A stretch of DNA of 64,000 nt from Oscarella lobularis (lineage: Eukaryota > Porifera > Homoscleromorpha > Homosclerophorida > Oscarellidae), in NCBI RefSeq assembly GCF_947507565.1, contig NC_089186.1, positions 1,364,001-1,428,000 of the forward strand, read 5' to 3'. Numbering within the stretch: position 1 is the first letter of the stretch; each line of letters begins with the position of its first letter. The notes beneath the pieces are model-generated. The model was not told where the DNA came from and ran no database searches. It was given only the letters and a program-made list of their open reading frames with translations. The position numbers were made by a program, and so were the translations under genes. Shown here one piece after another: positions 47,335 to 59,633 of the stretch.

Positions 47335-47700
47335 GCGGGCGAAGAATTTCTCGAAGATAGACGAAATCGTTTTGTAGCGAATCGTCGACGGTCGAACGCG
47401 CGTTCGAGCCGAGCCACGCGAAGCGCTTCGTCACGACGTCCAGATAAGCGCCCGGAAGCGTGAGTTGGCTCTTGTTCGACGTGATCTGGTCTCCTGGTCG
47501 CGTTGGCGCGATGAGACACTTCGGGTTTGTTCGCGGGATCGTGCACGATACCTGTTTGACGTAGGAGATCTGTAAGCTGGCGAATGGCAGCGTTTCGTCT
47601 GTCCGATTCTATCGTGTATACGGGATTCGTAGTGGATCTCGCGTTCTATTGCGGCACCAGCTAAAAATAGTTTCCCAATAATTACTTTGGAAATATTCAA
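47335..47700 (-). pseudogene. conserved unknown exon, unit 2
   Basis: It is homologous to 37900-38314. After a CTTACAG acceptor it reads ISYVKQVSCTIPRTNPKCLI, PTRPGDQITSNKSQLTLPG and AYLDVVTKRFAWLGSNARS, ending VYLREILRPL with a stop just before the pogo-like element. A short exon upstream reads AGAAIEREIHYES. No family is recognised. It is probably a captured C-terminal exon. Confidence 0.4.
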
Positions 47701-47781
47701 TGTTGAAAACAGTGTCTGACCGAAGAACTTATAAAAAAGTTGACGGCACTAATAAAGCCATTACAAAGCAGAAAGATTACA

Positions 47782-50700
47782 CTAATACAATTCTAAGTAT
47801 TTCTTTTTGATTGCTCCGTGGGTCACACCAACCTCCTTGAACCACTGTAGAAGCTTTCTCACTGTTGGTGCTTCGGTTCTTAGCTTCCACGTTTCTAGAA
47901 CTTTTATCATGCGAGAGACGTTCCCATTAGTTCGTTCACGAATTTCTTCAACTGTGTTAGTGTCAGTTAGCAGACATCCAATTTCTTCCCACTTGGTTGG
48001 AGCGACGACGGCGCACGTTTTCACCAAATCGGCGGATACTGAATCATTATCAGTCGGAAACAAGCCTGATGACACAATTGCATATAATGGAGATAGAATC
48101 ATTTCTAAAAACCTGACCTTCACAGGGAGATGCCAAACGATCAGTGACAACTCGGCTTGCCATCTGAAATACAAGAGGCTGTCAAAGATAAACCGTTGCG
48201 GAAACCTTCCGTCATACTTCTGCTGAATCCTCCGACTCAATCGCTACTCTGTGATGAGACGTGGCCAGACGCTCAGCACGAGAAAAAGTTAGCTAAAGAG
48301 AAAGAGTTTAAAAACGTCGCAGCATATACACGAGAATACCACATCGGGAGCTCTTCTCTTTGGTCCGCTGGGGCCCTGAGATGCAAACATTGTCTCCGGA
48401 TGAAAGACTGGACGCTTTTATAAAATAAACAATTACATTGATTCTCACCGAAACGCATTCAACCTAAATACCTCTTCCTGGATCTCTCCAGTAATAGCCA
48501 AGTTTCTCACAGAAGAAAAAAACGTCTTTTCGGTCGATCAGAATGCAAAAAGTCATCGATAGCCTTGTTCCTGACCTTCTGATCTACTTTACTAGACGAA
48601 TAAATAGCTGGATCATCGTCGAGTCGTTTTAGATGAGTACTGTCTAAATAGAACCAGTTGAGGAGCACTCCTGGACTTCTTTCTTCGCACACTTCGACGA
48701 TCATCTCTTTCAGTTCGTTCAGCATCTGCTTAGCCAATTCATGACACGCTGTTTGGCTCGACCAGCGCATAATGACGTCAATGCAGCAGTGGCTTTTTTT
48801 AATTCCCAATGTGACGAGACATTCAACTACTTGGCGGCCGACAATATTCCTTAGTTTGACGCCGTCTTTCCACGCCACGTGACTCATCTTTCCCATACGA
48901 GAAGATCGAGATTGAAAGATGACAAACGACAAGGGCAATATGATATCGACAGAATTAGCACATTCATACCGCATACCGCGATACACATCCAACATCGGAT
49001 TTTCAACCCAAGCGTCGCCAGGAATTGAATCTTCGAGGAGAGCCGGAATCTGATAGAACCCCGGAATGTGTCTGGACCGAATGCATAGTTCCAGGTAAAG
49101 AAGAATTTCCGTCGCTTCGTTGGCTGTCACCGAAAACGGAGACGGAGTGCCCTTGTGCTTGAGGTAGTCTTCGAAAGCCCTTAGAGCCGACTCAATGTCT
49201 TGCCTTGTTACCATGCCAGGCTTGGCTGTCTTCATGCCGAAGGGAAAGTAGCGCGGAGCCAGAAGTGGACCAATCACGTTGCTACAGAGCCAAAGTGGCC
49301 GGAGACAAATTCGAGGACCGAGATTAACAATCTATAAATGAAGATAAGACTATGTAGTTAAAACACGGGATTCTGTACTCACTATTCCAGACGAATCAAG
49401 ATATTCAATAGAAAGTTTGCTCTCTTCTTCAGTCAAACAGACGCTAGTTTTTTCGCGAAGCATCATGTCGTCATCAACGCGTAAGACTTCCTCCGCCCAC
49501 TCCTTGAATTTTTCTGAGGTCATAAACGGAGATTCGCTCTCGTCGTTGGAAATACGAAGTTTCTCTTCAATAGCGCTACACAGTTTGGGCACGTCATCGG
49601 CTGCTTGTGAAGAAAAACAAAGTGTCAATGGAAACAATGCGACTCTGTGTCGCTACCTCGAGCATTTCTTCATAAACTCTTTTCAGTTTGCGTCTGCAGT
49701 CAGCCATGCGCACCGAATAGCTTCTGTTGCAATCCATTTCAAGTACGTCGACAATCTTAAACGTGTTTTTAAATTCTTCCTGAAGAATTTCAGTGACGCG
49801 CTTCAGCTGGAAGCTTGCTTCTGTTCCCTCCTCCTCTCGACAGTCTATCACGTTGCCGATAATGAGAAGACGAAGCCGTGACCTTAGGTGTGGTGGAAGC
49901 ATGCGTAGTGCCGCTTTGACGAACGCGCACCAATAGCGTCCGATTTCTAGAAGATATATTTCCGGCGTCATCCTTTCTCCTTCTCGAAAGCGAAGCACGA
50001 GAACGAACATCGTATTAGACGGTCCAAAGAAGAGACCGTGTGCGCTGTGGAAGGTCGGTTGGGCACCAAAGTCCCATATCGATCCTTTGCCAACTCCCGG
50101 AATTTGACCGCTCTTAATGGCAACGCCGGGTGTGCGATCTTCCGGTTTAATTGGAGGAAGATCGAGTTGAAGAAGAGAATTGACGTACGTCGTCTTTCCG
50201 GCCATTTCACTTCCGAACACGCACACTTTGATTGAATCGGGGCGCACCTTCTCCTGTCGAAGGACGGAAAATCGAGCGGCGTCCTACGACATAATGAACC
50301 TCTCGGGAGGACTGATTACAGTCTAACTAGTAGCGTACATAATGCTGTCGAAGATGCATTCTTAATAAACCATTTCGAGCCAGTTGATAAGGCGCCTTTC
50401 CGTCCTAAATTTCACGTTTATAATAAATCTTCTGAAAAGAGGATTGAACACGCGTCACCTTGTCTCTGCACGTAGCGTCAATACCCTTTTCAATCAAAAG
50501 ATTAATGGCTGGCGTGTTAAAACTCCTATTCGCCACTGCACACAGATGCAAGGCATTGCGGCTCATCTATGAAGATAGGAATAGAATACGGAATCACCAG
50601 AGAGAAGTCTGACGAACGGAATCTTTTGCGGTGACATCAGCTCCCAGTTCAAGTAGCTGTCGAACAGCGAAGAGAGGATATTGAGATTGATTACATGCGT

Positions 50701-52549
50701 CCAACAAGGGTGTCATTCCGAGCTATAAACGTAGAAATTCCTGAAATAATCCGGAATAGGTGTCATAAGAATGCTACCTTATTAACAGAATTGATGTTAA
50801 TGCCCTTCTCAATAACAAGATATTGAAGAACGTCTTTCAATTCGCGTTCAGAAATTGAGCATTTGACGGCAGCTATTCTTTCGCATTTATTGTCATCATC
50901 TTCTGTCAATATGCTCTCTGTGAAATAATCATGAAAGAAGTAGTTGATGGCATAAAACAAGGCCGTCATTCCTTCCTAAATAAACGAAACGTTGATTTCT
51001 CCCAAGGTTGACAGCAAAGCGTACCTCATCTGTCATGAGACATTCAGCTCCTTTTTCACTCAGGTAGCGCACTTTCAATAGATGGTCACTGCCACTTTCA
51101 CACGCGCGCATAAGAGGCGTAATGCCATCCTAGAGATGATATAAGAATAATGTATCACATGTGATATTTTTGACCTTTTTGACGCTATTAATAGTAGCGT
51201 TGTGTTCTACGAGCCATTTCACTGCAAAAAAGCTTCCCTTGTCGCAGGCGCAATGCAGAGGAGTATCCAACTAATATTTTATCAAAATGTGAACATGTAG
51301 CAAACAACGAACAGCATGTACCTCTGCATCAGTAGCGTTGACGCTCATTTCCTTGACATACACAAGATGATGAAAAACCTCGCACGCTTCTTCAAACGAA
51401 GCAAATTGAATTTGGGCGGATAAAAACTTAAAAAATAAAGAGTACAATATATATATGTCTATTGCCAGCTAGACTGTCGACGTCAATCTGTTACAATAGC
51501 ACGCGGTGAAACATCACAGCCACGCTCTTCCAGAATGAGCATTTTCTTCAATGTGTCGACAGAACTTTGACAGACATCCTCATACAGCTCTGTTCCAATC
51601 TAAGAAAGAAATGTTGGTTCAATCATCTGAAATGAATTTTATGTTATGCTTCTACATTTGCACCGTGACTGATAAGCCATTTCACTCCAAATATGCTTCC
51701 GGCCAAGCAGGCCCATTTCAGAGGAGTCCCTTTCCACTATCATTCAGATATTCTTCTCGCATGTAGCAAAACAAGAGCACATCATATACCACATCGTGAG
51801 TAACTTTGACGCTCATTCCCTTTTCATTAACAAGATAATGAAAAACTTCGTGAGCTTGTTCCGATGATGCAAATTTATTTACAGCCGCATAATACTATAA
51901 AACAATGAATTTTATATCCAGAGTGTTGATGTAAATCTGTTACAATGACATCTGGTTCAACATCACAGCCCTGTTTTTCTAGACAGAGCATTTTCTGCAT
52001 GGTGTCAACGGAGCTTGCACAGGCATGAGAATATGGCGTACGCTCCCACTAAAAAAGAGCGATGAGTGAAATTATTGAAAATCAATTACAAGTCATACAT
52101 CGTCACAACCGTTGACATCTGCACCGTGACTGACGAGCCATTCAAAGCCAAAATTATTTCCCCACCTGCACGCACAGTGAAGTGGGTGGAGTCCACCCTG
52201 CATCCACGCATCAATTAATTTACCAATCCACAACGTATTCATACATAGAATGATTTCTTTTCAATGTCTTCCTTTTTTTTGTACAACCAAGTAGCTGAGC
52301 CACTCATCCGCTTCCTCCGCCGTCTCAAATTCTCTTCCAGCCACAAAGTGAATAGCGAAGAACCATTCGTCATCGCCTTCCTAAAAAACGAAACACAATC
52401 GTGAGCAGCGGTCAATAAATGAGTTCTTTATATACCTGCTCAAGTCGAAATCCTTTTTCCGTTGAGAGAAACTTCTTCAGTTCATCGTACAGCCATTCTT
52501 TGGTTATCGTGATCAATCGTTCGATAGTAGAACTAGCAGACGATGTCAT
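47782..52549 (-). CDS. Roco G: ANK-Roc-COR-Death protein in unit 2
   Basis: It starts at MTSSASSTIERLITI (52549). Exon order is as in Roco F: N-terminal exons, AGREFETAEEADEWLSYL, ~12 ankyrin exons (52200 to ~50330), Roc (~49650-50285; GSEMAGKTT, DRTPGV, IWDFGAQ, GNVID), COR (~49390-49615 and ~48500-49330; YRGMRYEC, HCCIDVIMRW), linker exons and a death domain ending YLELY at 47782. The acidic stretch of the first COR exon differs from F (VDDDMMLREKTSV against the longer DENTESDDDRE version), and several ankyrin exons show clustered amino-acid changes. The sister pair F/G is the most recent duplication in the cluster. Confidence 0.86.
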
Positions 52550-52809
52550 CTCAAGGTGGTTTAGTGATTCAACAGCGTTTTGCGACGACAACGACTCTGA
52601 ACGAGTGTAAGAAGCGACGACTCAGCGGTCTCTTGGACCTACGCGCATGCGCAATCATGACTAGACTTTATGTCTGATCTTTATTTACGTCATTTTTAAT
52701 CCAGGCCTCCCATCCACTTCCGGTATACCAAGCCCCTCCCGAACATCATAATTCCTTCGAAAAAGCGCAAAAACAGTATCGTTCAGAAGTAAGATCTAAA
52801 CACACAAGA

Positions 52810-52995
52810 AAGTAAATCACAAGTTTAGAATGACACTATTTCCTACTTGAGCCAACGAGTTAACAACAGTAGAGGCAAAGAAAAAATTCGCATTCGCATT
52901 TCCAGCATAGATCCACATATGCCAAAAGATTGGTCCTACAACGACTGCAACAAGAAACATCAATCCAGCCAGAAAACGATATCTCATATCTAAAA
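52810..52995 (-). pseudogene. PIGU: PIGU exon at the end of unit 2
   Basis: It has the exon RYRFLAGLMFLVAVVVG, GPIFWHMWIYAGNANANFFF and SLAQ, the copy of 43860-44040, followed by the AAAATAC end of the unit. Its upstream partner exons lie at 44056 onward in the same unit or at 36403 in unit 1, so it is orphaned. Confidence 0.85.
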
Positions 52996-53004
52996 ACAAA
53001 ATAC

Positions 53005-53125
53005 CAGTCATCTTTCGATCGACGTTCTTGAGAAGGCTGTAGCCGCTCCATCCGGTGCCGAGGATGACGAGAAGTCGTCGGTTCGTCGTCGACGGATGTC
53101 GTTTCGGCATTCCGCGATCAGGTTC
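53005..53125 (-). pseudogene. NDH2: NDH2 exon 1 fragment, upstream half with 5' flank
   Basis: MPKRHPSTTNRRLLVILGTG and [13 protein letters not shown] correspond to the start of NDH2. The 5' flank (GAGAGTGTAACGTGCG, to ~53155) also matches the functional gene. It stops at CAGTCAT (53005-53011), the same word that closes the other half at 36372-36378. Confidence 0.85.
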
Positions 53126-53334
53126 CGCGAAGAATTGAGAGTGTAACGTGCGTTAGAAAGGACCAACGCCAAAGCCACTTAACGCCAAAGAACCAGGGAA
53201 CCAGTGATTCGGAGCATCATTCACATTCTTCAAAGTCGGTGGTATTGGATAGAGGCCTGCACTATGCTTGCACGTGACGGCATGATAAACTAAAAACACG
53301 CATACAAGGCTAATAAGTAATAATAAATTAATTA

Positions 53335-56300
53335 TTAAGCGCTCGACGGCTGGTAAGCCTTCTGAAGTACTTCGTACGCTGACTGGGACGTTTCCTCATC
53401 ATCACCCACACTTCCCGGAATTGATTCGGAACTAGCATCGTTAGCCAACAGCACGTCGTCTGGCTGAGAAAGACGAGTGGCTATCGCGTTGAAAGTGGGT
53501 CGTTTGTGGTGATCAGGATTCCTGCATCCTCCTGGTCACAAATCAAATCATACTGCATCCTCTCTTCTTCTTACCAGCACTCAATCATGAGTTGATAGAC
53601 AGCATAAGAACAGCCCGGAGGTGGGGGAAGACGATAGCCAGTTTCCAATAGATCGATAACGGCACTGTTCATCGTTTGGCCGTAAGGACGTTTCCCAACA
53701 GTCCAAATTTCGTGAAGAACAATACCGTAACTCCAGACGTCACTTGATGTCGAATACTTTCGAAAGCTGATGGCCTACAAAACCCGTAGATATGCACTGT
53801 CGTAAGAGACCTACATTCCGGAACTCTTACCTCAGGAGCGGTCCATCTGATGGGAATCTGTCCTCCTTTAGTGACGTAGTAACTGCCCTCGGCCAAATCT
53901 CTCGATAATCCAAAGTCAGCAATCTAGGCAACAGAATAAAAGCGATGTCGTCTATAAAAAAATAATTCAACCTTGCAAACTAGTTGTTCACCAAGTAGAA
54001 CGTTACGAGCCGCAAGGTCCTTGTTTTATAAAACGCCGAATTTACACTCGTACTAAAAAATGATTCAAACCTTTTACCCTGTGAACGAAACATCGCTTCG
54101 CCAAATATTCCATTCCGGCGGCTATGTCGCGAGCCATCCGCAGTAAACGAGACGGTAGGTCCAAAGGCAACGTGTCCTCGTTTCTACGACGAGAGATCGT
54201 TGTGCTTCTACTCTGCGAATGGGCTAGCACTTACGCGATAATTGACTGCAAGTATTGCTTCAAATCACCGTTGGGCAAAATTTCCAAGACAATCATCAAC
54301 TACAGTTAGATATACGGTACTACTGTATAGCGGAATTCGTGCATGCTTACCGGTGTTCCAGAGAGAACGACTCCGTGCATCATCACGACGTTTCGGTGAT
54401 TAAACTGGCCCATAATTGCAGCTTCTTGAAGAAACTTGACCTTGCTCTCCTTTGACTCTGATTTCAACGTCTTCACGGCCACGACTACAGGAGATTTCAA
54501 ATCCTTTTTTTAAAAAAATTAGAAAGGCCTGAAATGAACGTTGTTTTGAATAAACCTTTGGCGTCCACATTCCTCTCTCAACTGTTCCAAATTGACTGAA
54601 AAGGCAAAAATAAGAGTAAGTGTGGCAGTTAAATAACGCGAACGAGCGCATTCCTTTTACCCAGTTCCCAATACTTCTTCCAGATGAATAGAAGACCTTT
54701 CTAAGACGCGAAACTTTGCAGAAGTCAACTGATCATACAATTTCCTTTCCGTTTTTGCCGGCTTCCAGTAGATGCTCTCTTCAGATTCATTCTGTGCCTA
54801 AAACATTGCAGGGTATAATACTTAATACTCATGGGAGAAAGAAAAAATCTCGACAGTCTTGCCTTTTGCTCGGAAACGACCAACTGCAACGGAGCTGAGT
54901 TGACAGGCACTTCGTAGTGACTATCGTCCTGAGCGGTTTTTGGTAGGCAGTACTCGGCAGTCGGATTGGACAGGGAAGAGTCCTCGTACTCATGTTCTTG
55001 TCTTAACGGCGAGACAACGACGTAACTTGACGAGAGCCTTCGCGAGCCGCGCCCATCCAATTCCATACCTATAAGCAAAGCCTCTAATTAGTTAAAACGA
55101 TAAAACATCTCTGCAACTCACTTTGCTCGTTCACGTCAAATGCTTCGGACGGTTTGCCTCGTCGACGGACGAAGATGACAACAAGAACCACGACGACAAT
55201 GATAATAAGGATTCCTCCACCGACTCCAATTCCGATGTACATAGAAGAGGCTGAGCTGCTCCTCGTCTCTGAGATGCTCCCTGACGCAAAGCTGCTTTCG
55301 CTTGCGAGCGACGTAGAAATGACGTCAGAAGTTGTCAACGACGATTCGAAACTCGCCGATCCCTCGGTCGAGGAGAACGTTGCTTGAGCCACCGTATTAG
55401 GAGCCGCGGTCGTAGCCGTAGTAGTAGTAGTAGTAAACGTAAGGCAGGAGCCGTCAATTCGCCCGCTGACAGGAGGAGAGTAAGTAGGTAGAGACATAGA
55501 ATTTCCCGGTTCTAAATACAAAAAAGTAATTCGAATTTTCTTTCTGTTTAATGCACATCTAGCTTCTCACTAGGACAAAGACAATATGCCCACTGCTGCA
55601 TTTTCCCATTTGAACGATTCGTTATCGAGCACCATGGAGCGTCGCGATCGAAAGCAGTGCACTCATAAAACCGCTTTCCTTTATAGATGAAGGGAAAGAC
55701 GCACTCGTCTCCGTCGTCTGACGTGTCGCCGCATACGTAGCGAACGATGGAGACATCTGCAAAACAAATGGAATTGACGATTTCGAAACTTCCGAAATTT
55801 GCTCAGTACCTTTGGTGCACGGGGCAACGGCGTTATTGAAGCAATTGCGTTTGCCACCATCTGATTCATAACACCACGGTTTTGACCTAGTTTGCGGATC
55901 AGGATTTCGACAGTAGTTGTGATCACCAAGTCCGGCCGCTGCGTATTGATGCACGGGAAACGTCGTAGATTTGTTCCAAGACACGCAATTCCTATACGTA
56001 CTTGATCCCCTATACCCGTACCCATTGTCCAGAGAGCTGTAACATGTCGTGTCTAAAGCAAAGAGCAAAAATAAAAAGCGGCTTTTTCTAACTGCAATCG
56101 ACCTATACCCTCGCACTCGTCTATATTGCAGTAAGACCAGCTAAGACATCCACCCGTATCGTCCGTGTAACACCACGGCATTGTTCGATTTTCCGATATA
56201 GGATTGCGACAGTACGAATGATTGCCCAAACCCGATTCCGGATACAAAGCTAATAAATTTGAGTAGGTGCCCAGCTCCGACCAGTTGAGACACGATTGGC

Positions 56301-58892
56301 CGTCGGCGCTAACGGAAGTCGTCCCACGATAGTATGTACCACGATATAGAAACCGACGACATTCTATGAAATAACATGAAGCCTTTGAAAAGTCTTCTTC
56401 CCAAACATACCTCTGCCGTTGGTCGTTAAACGTGCATAACTAGACAGAACGGGGCCTTTCCCTTTGCTTAATGAAGCGGTAATTGCAAAAACATAAGTAG
56501 TCGACGGTGAAACGGCGGAAGTATAAGGAAGAGATATTTCCTTTATGTCATCGTTAAACTTGAGATCAGATGACTGTACAGTCGATCCTTGGTAAACTTC
56601 AGAGTATTTTATGTCGTATGACATGTCATCCTTGACAATTGCAGGCGGTCCGGTCCAGCGAAATGTTCCCTTACCCGTTCTACCGTCGTAATCCAACTCT
56701 GGCGCTGGTCCACTAGAAGACACTAGAAAATGAGATCGTTAATAAACGCTAACGACTATTACTGAAATACAATACTATCTTCTCCTGTGCGCACTACTAT
56801 CCATTTACTAGGTACAATTGCGCCTGATACGCTTTTCACTGTGACTCGATACAAATACTCTGAAATGAAACTCGAATATAGAAACGAAACCTAGAACTGA
56901 AACAAACCTGTAAAGGCTTTGACTTCATTAGTGTCCGTTAGAGTTTTCCCTCCTCTTCCTTTTGAACCAACGCGAAGCACTTGATCTACGCACGTTGGAC
57001 CGCCCCAAGTGAAGTCTGGACATCCAGCAAAGCTGACGTCCAAGCTAGCGTTCCTCTTCTTTGCATAGTCAACCAGCAGCCCATTGACCTTGAAATCTGC
57101 CAAACAGCCTCCATAACTCGTTACGTTCACGCCATATCCAAGCGCAATTTCGTCCATAGTTGGCGATGACGCTCCCTCACTTTCACTACGTTCCATGCCG
57201 CCAAGATAAAAGTTCTTCATTATGTCAGACGAATAACTCAACACGTCGTCTATCTTCGAAGAGGTGGTCTGTCTAACGCCGTCGATAGCAACAACGATCA
57301 ACACCGTGTCTATCGTTAGGCTGACAGTATGCCACACGCCGTCGCACAAGCTCACGGTTCTCCCGGGTCGAACGCGTATGAGGAAGGGTCCATCTGATAT
57401 CCCGAAGCCTTTTCTGTATCTCAAGTCTAATCCATCGACACGTGTCTCAACGAAGAGAAATTTGCCCGTATCGTTGTCGTAGGCGGCCAGAAGAAGACCG
57501 TTTGGCCAACTCGTTCGCATTCGAAAATCGAATTGAAGTTGGCCGCTCGACGAAGACGACAGGGTCAGTTTCGCGTAACCAGTTCCTCGAAAGTGCATTC
57601 CTTCCTGAACGGCAGGCGGACAGCCGTTAGCGCTCGAGCGAACATTTAGACTATTCGTCAAGCCGTTCGGACCAAATGATTTGCCGTTATCAAGCTGCTC
57701 CACATTCATGCACCCGACGAATCCGTCTACTTGTGACAAAATGCTTGGTTCGACGACGAGCACAGTCGAAGGCACTCCACCGACATAAACGCTGTTTACG
57801 CGCACTTCGATCTTTCCGCCGTCCTTTACGCTAGCAGACCCTGTAGTACCTCCATCAACAGTAAGTCTGAGAGTGTCATCATCATTCTGCCTCTTCTCCG
57901 CCTTCACCGTATGAAACTCATTCAAAGTGATTGCCGTCGAAGAAAGATTTACAGACCCATCTTTGGACTTGACCGCAAAATCCAACTTTCCATTCGTCAG
58001 TTTTAGGTACGCATACGACGACCAGTTATTCTTGAAAGCGAAAAAGAGAAGTCCATTCGGACTTGACGTTCGAAATGTTAGTTCCATTGTAAATGCCTTT
58101 CCGCCATTAAAAACGGCGTTAGTTCTATATTTCATGTAGCCAAAGCCGTCAAAAGATATACCGACAACGGCGCTTGGCTGACTAGCAGGAATGTATCTTC
58201 GTTCTACAAAATATTTTGTATTGCTGTCTTCCTCTGGGTGTTTAGTCCATTTGAGAAGAACTGATGACCCTGTCACTATCCCATGCGTAAGAGAGCGATC
58301 ACCTTGTAGACCTAAAAAACACTAACTGTTTGAACAAAAGGCAGAGTGTAGCAGAGACTACCTGAAACGCAAGCGTACGATACGTTCAGCGACATGTTGC
58401 CTGAACACGTCGTTCCAAACGTAACATCAGTCGCCACTACACTGCAATAGCTCTTGTACTGACACGCTGCCTTCACAACGTCAGTAGCGCTGAAAGAAAA
58501 ACAAACGCGTCGTCTCCCAATCAAATATTCATTTATTGACAATTACATAGTCACGTTAGTCTTACGTTGGCGAGTTGCAAGGTGGAATAGCCGGAGTCCG
58601 CGATGCGCAATCGTTCACCTTCTCGAACGTGGTCGAAAGAATCTCTATTAGTTTTAGTTTTTCTTCACATTCGATTCTAAACGGCAGAGCTGAGTTAGAT
58701 CCGGTTGCATACAGACACTCAGCTAAAGTCGCTTACGTGACTGCGCCGTCACAGGTTGCGTCGATCAATTTCGACTTTGCCCCTACGGTAACGCTTAAAT
58801 TAGCGTTCTTTTGCTAAAAATTGCCGAGGACAAGTGTAAGCCATACCTTCGTAGCTCAAAATCAGTGCCAGCAAGGCATATTGAATGAACAT
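53335..58892 (-). CDS. RTK2: receptor tyrosine kinase, short-stalk paralogue
   Basis: It starts at [15 protein letters not shown] (58892; signal peptide). Order as RTK1: SUEL lectin (~58355-58800; [20 protein letters not shown]), FN3 split around two LamG domains (56770-58310; [12 protein letters not shown] on one side), FN3 (56410-56725), kringles (56105-56365 and 55810-56045), fibronectin II (55560-55760), a stalk of only ~75 residues, a membrane helix ([20 protein letters not shown]), RRR stop-transfer, juxtamembrane YCLP and YEVP, and a kinase with VAVKTL, FVHR|DLAARN, WTAPEA and DVWSYG. The tail ends [13 protein letters not shown]. All modules appear open. The large intron phases equal RTK1, so they are tandem duplicates. 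Confidence 0.9.
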
Positions 58893-59633
58893 GGTGAAAA
58901 TTTCGTCAGGAAAGATTCGAATTCCCTGGATACGAAAACGAACGCGAGGCCAAAGACGCTTTTTTCTGTGTGCACTGTGGCCTCTGACTCCCGTACTATT
59001 TGCATTCCATAAACTAGCTTCCCTTTCCGAGAATATAATTAGATCAAGAGGATTATGAATGCATTAGCTCTTCCTGTCTACCCGATTGACCTAGCTTGAT
59101 GCAGCATGGGTAGCGCAGGAATTCTCGAAACATCAGGACCTACAGTAAAACAAGTAGATACAACAACGGTAAAATATAAAACACATACTGTACGTAACTG
59201 TTCGTTCCGTTCCGTCATTTCATTCTTTCATTCTTTTTTTAGCCTTGTAGTGCATCTGCGAGCGATCTCACACGCGGAAAGTTCGCGAGCTGCGAGAGAG
59301 AGAGTCTGGACAGAGAATTAGGCCCAGTTGACTTCTGAAGCCATATGACGAAGTCGCACTACTAATAAGAGCTAATTCGCCGTTAGTGATGATGAACAGA
59401 GCTCGAACAAACGCACAAACGCAAACCTTAGAGCTGGATCTTATGGAAGCTCCCGTATTTGGATTCTAGCCGTCGGTTTGTCTTCTATACGCTGGTAGAA
59501 TTCGGCGAAGAATAGCTAGGGCAACGTGCGGTAACTAGAGGCACCCCCCGGCTCAATCTCTATGGGCAGCTGTCGACAGCTCCCGGCAAAAATACATAAA
59601 AGTCAAAGAAAATAGGTGTACAAACAAATTTGG
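58893..59633. other. intergenic stretch between RTK2 and RTK3
   Basis: No exon, repeat or RNA gene was recognised. Short plus-strand open frames have no similarity or splice support. It must contain the RTK2 promoter (minus strand). Confidence 0.5.

Larger units (their letters stand above)
44056..53004. repeat. duplicated block, unit 2
   Basis: Head-to-tail copy of unit 1, starting at the same TGCAAATGATACTTA and ending at AAAATAC in the same PIGU intron, directly before CAGTCAT and the NDH2 half at 53005. Without the pogo-like insertion it is ~7.3 kb. It carries Roco G. Confidence 0.88.
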
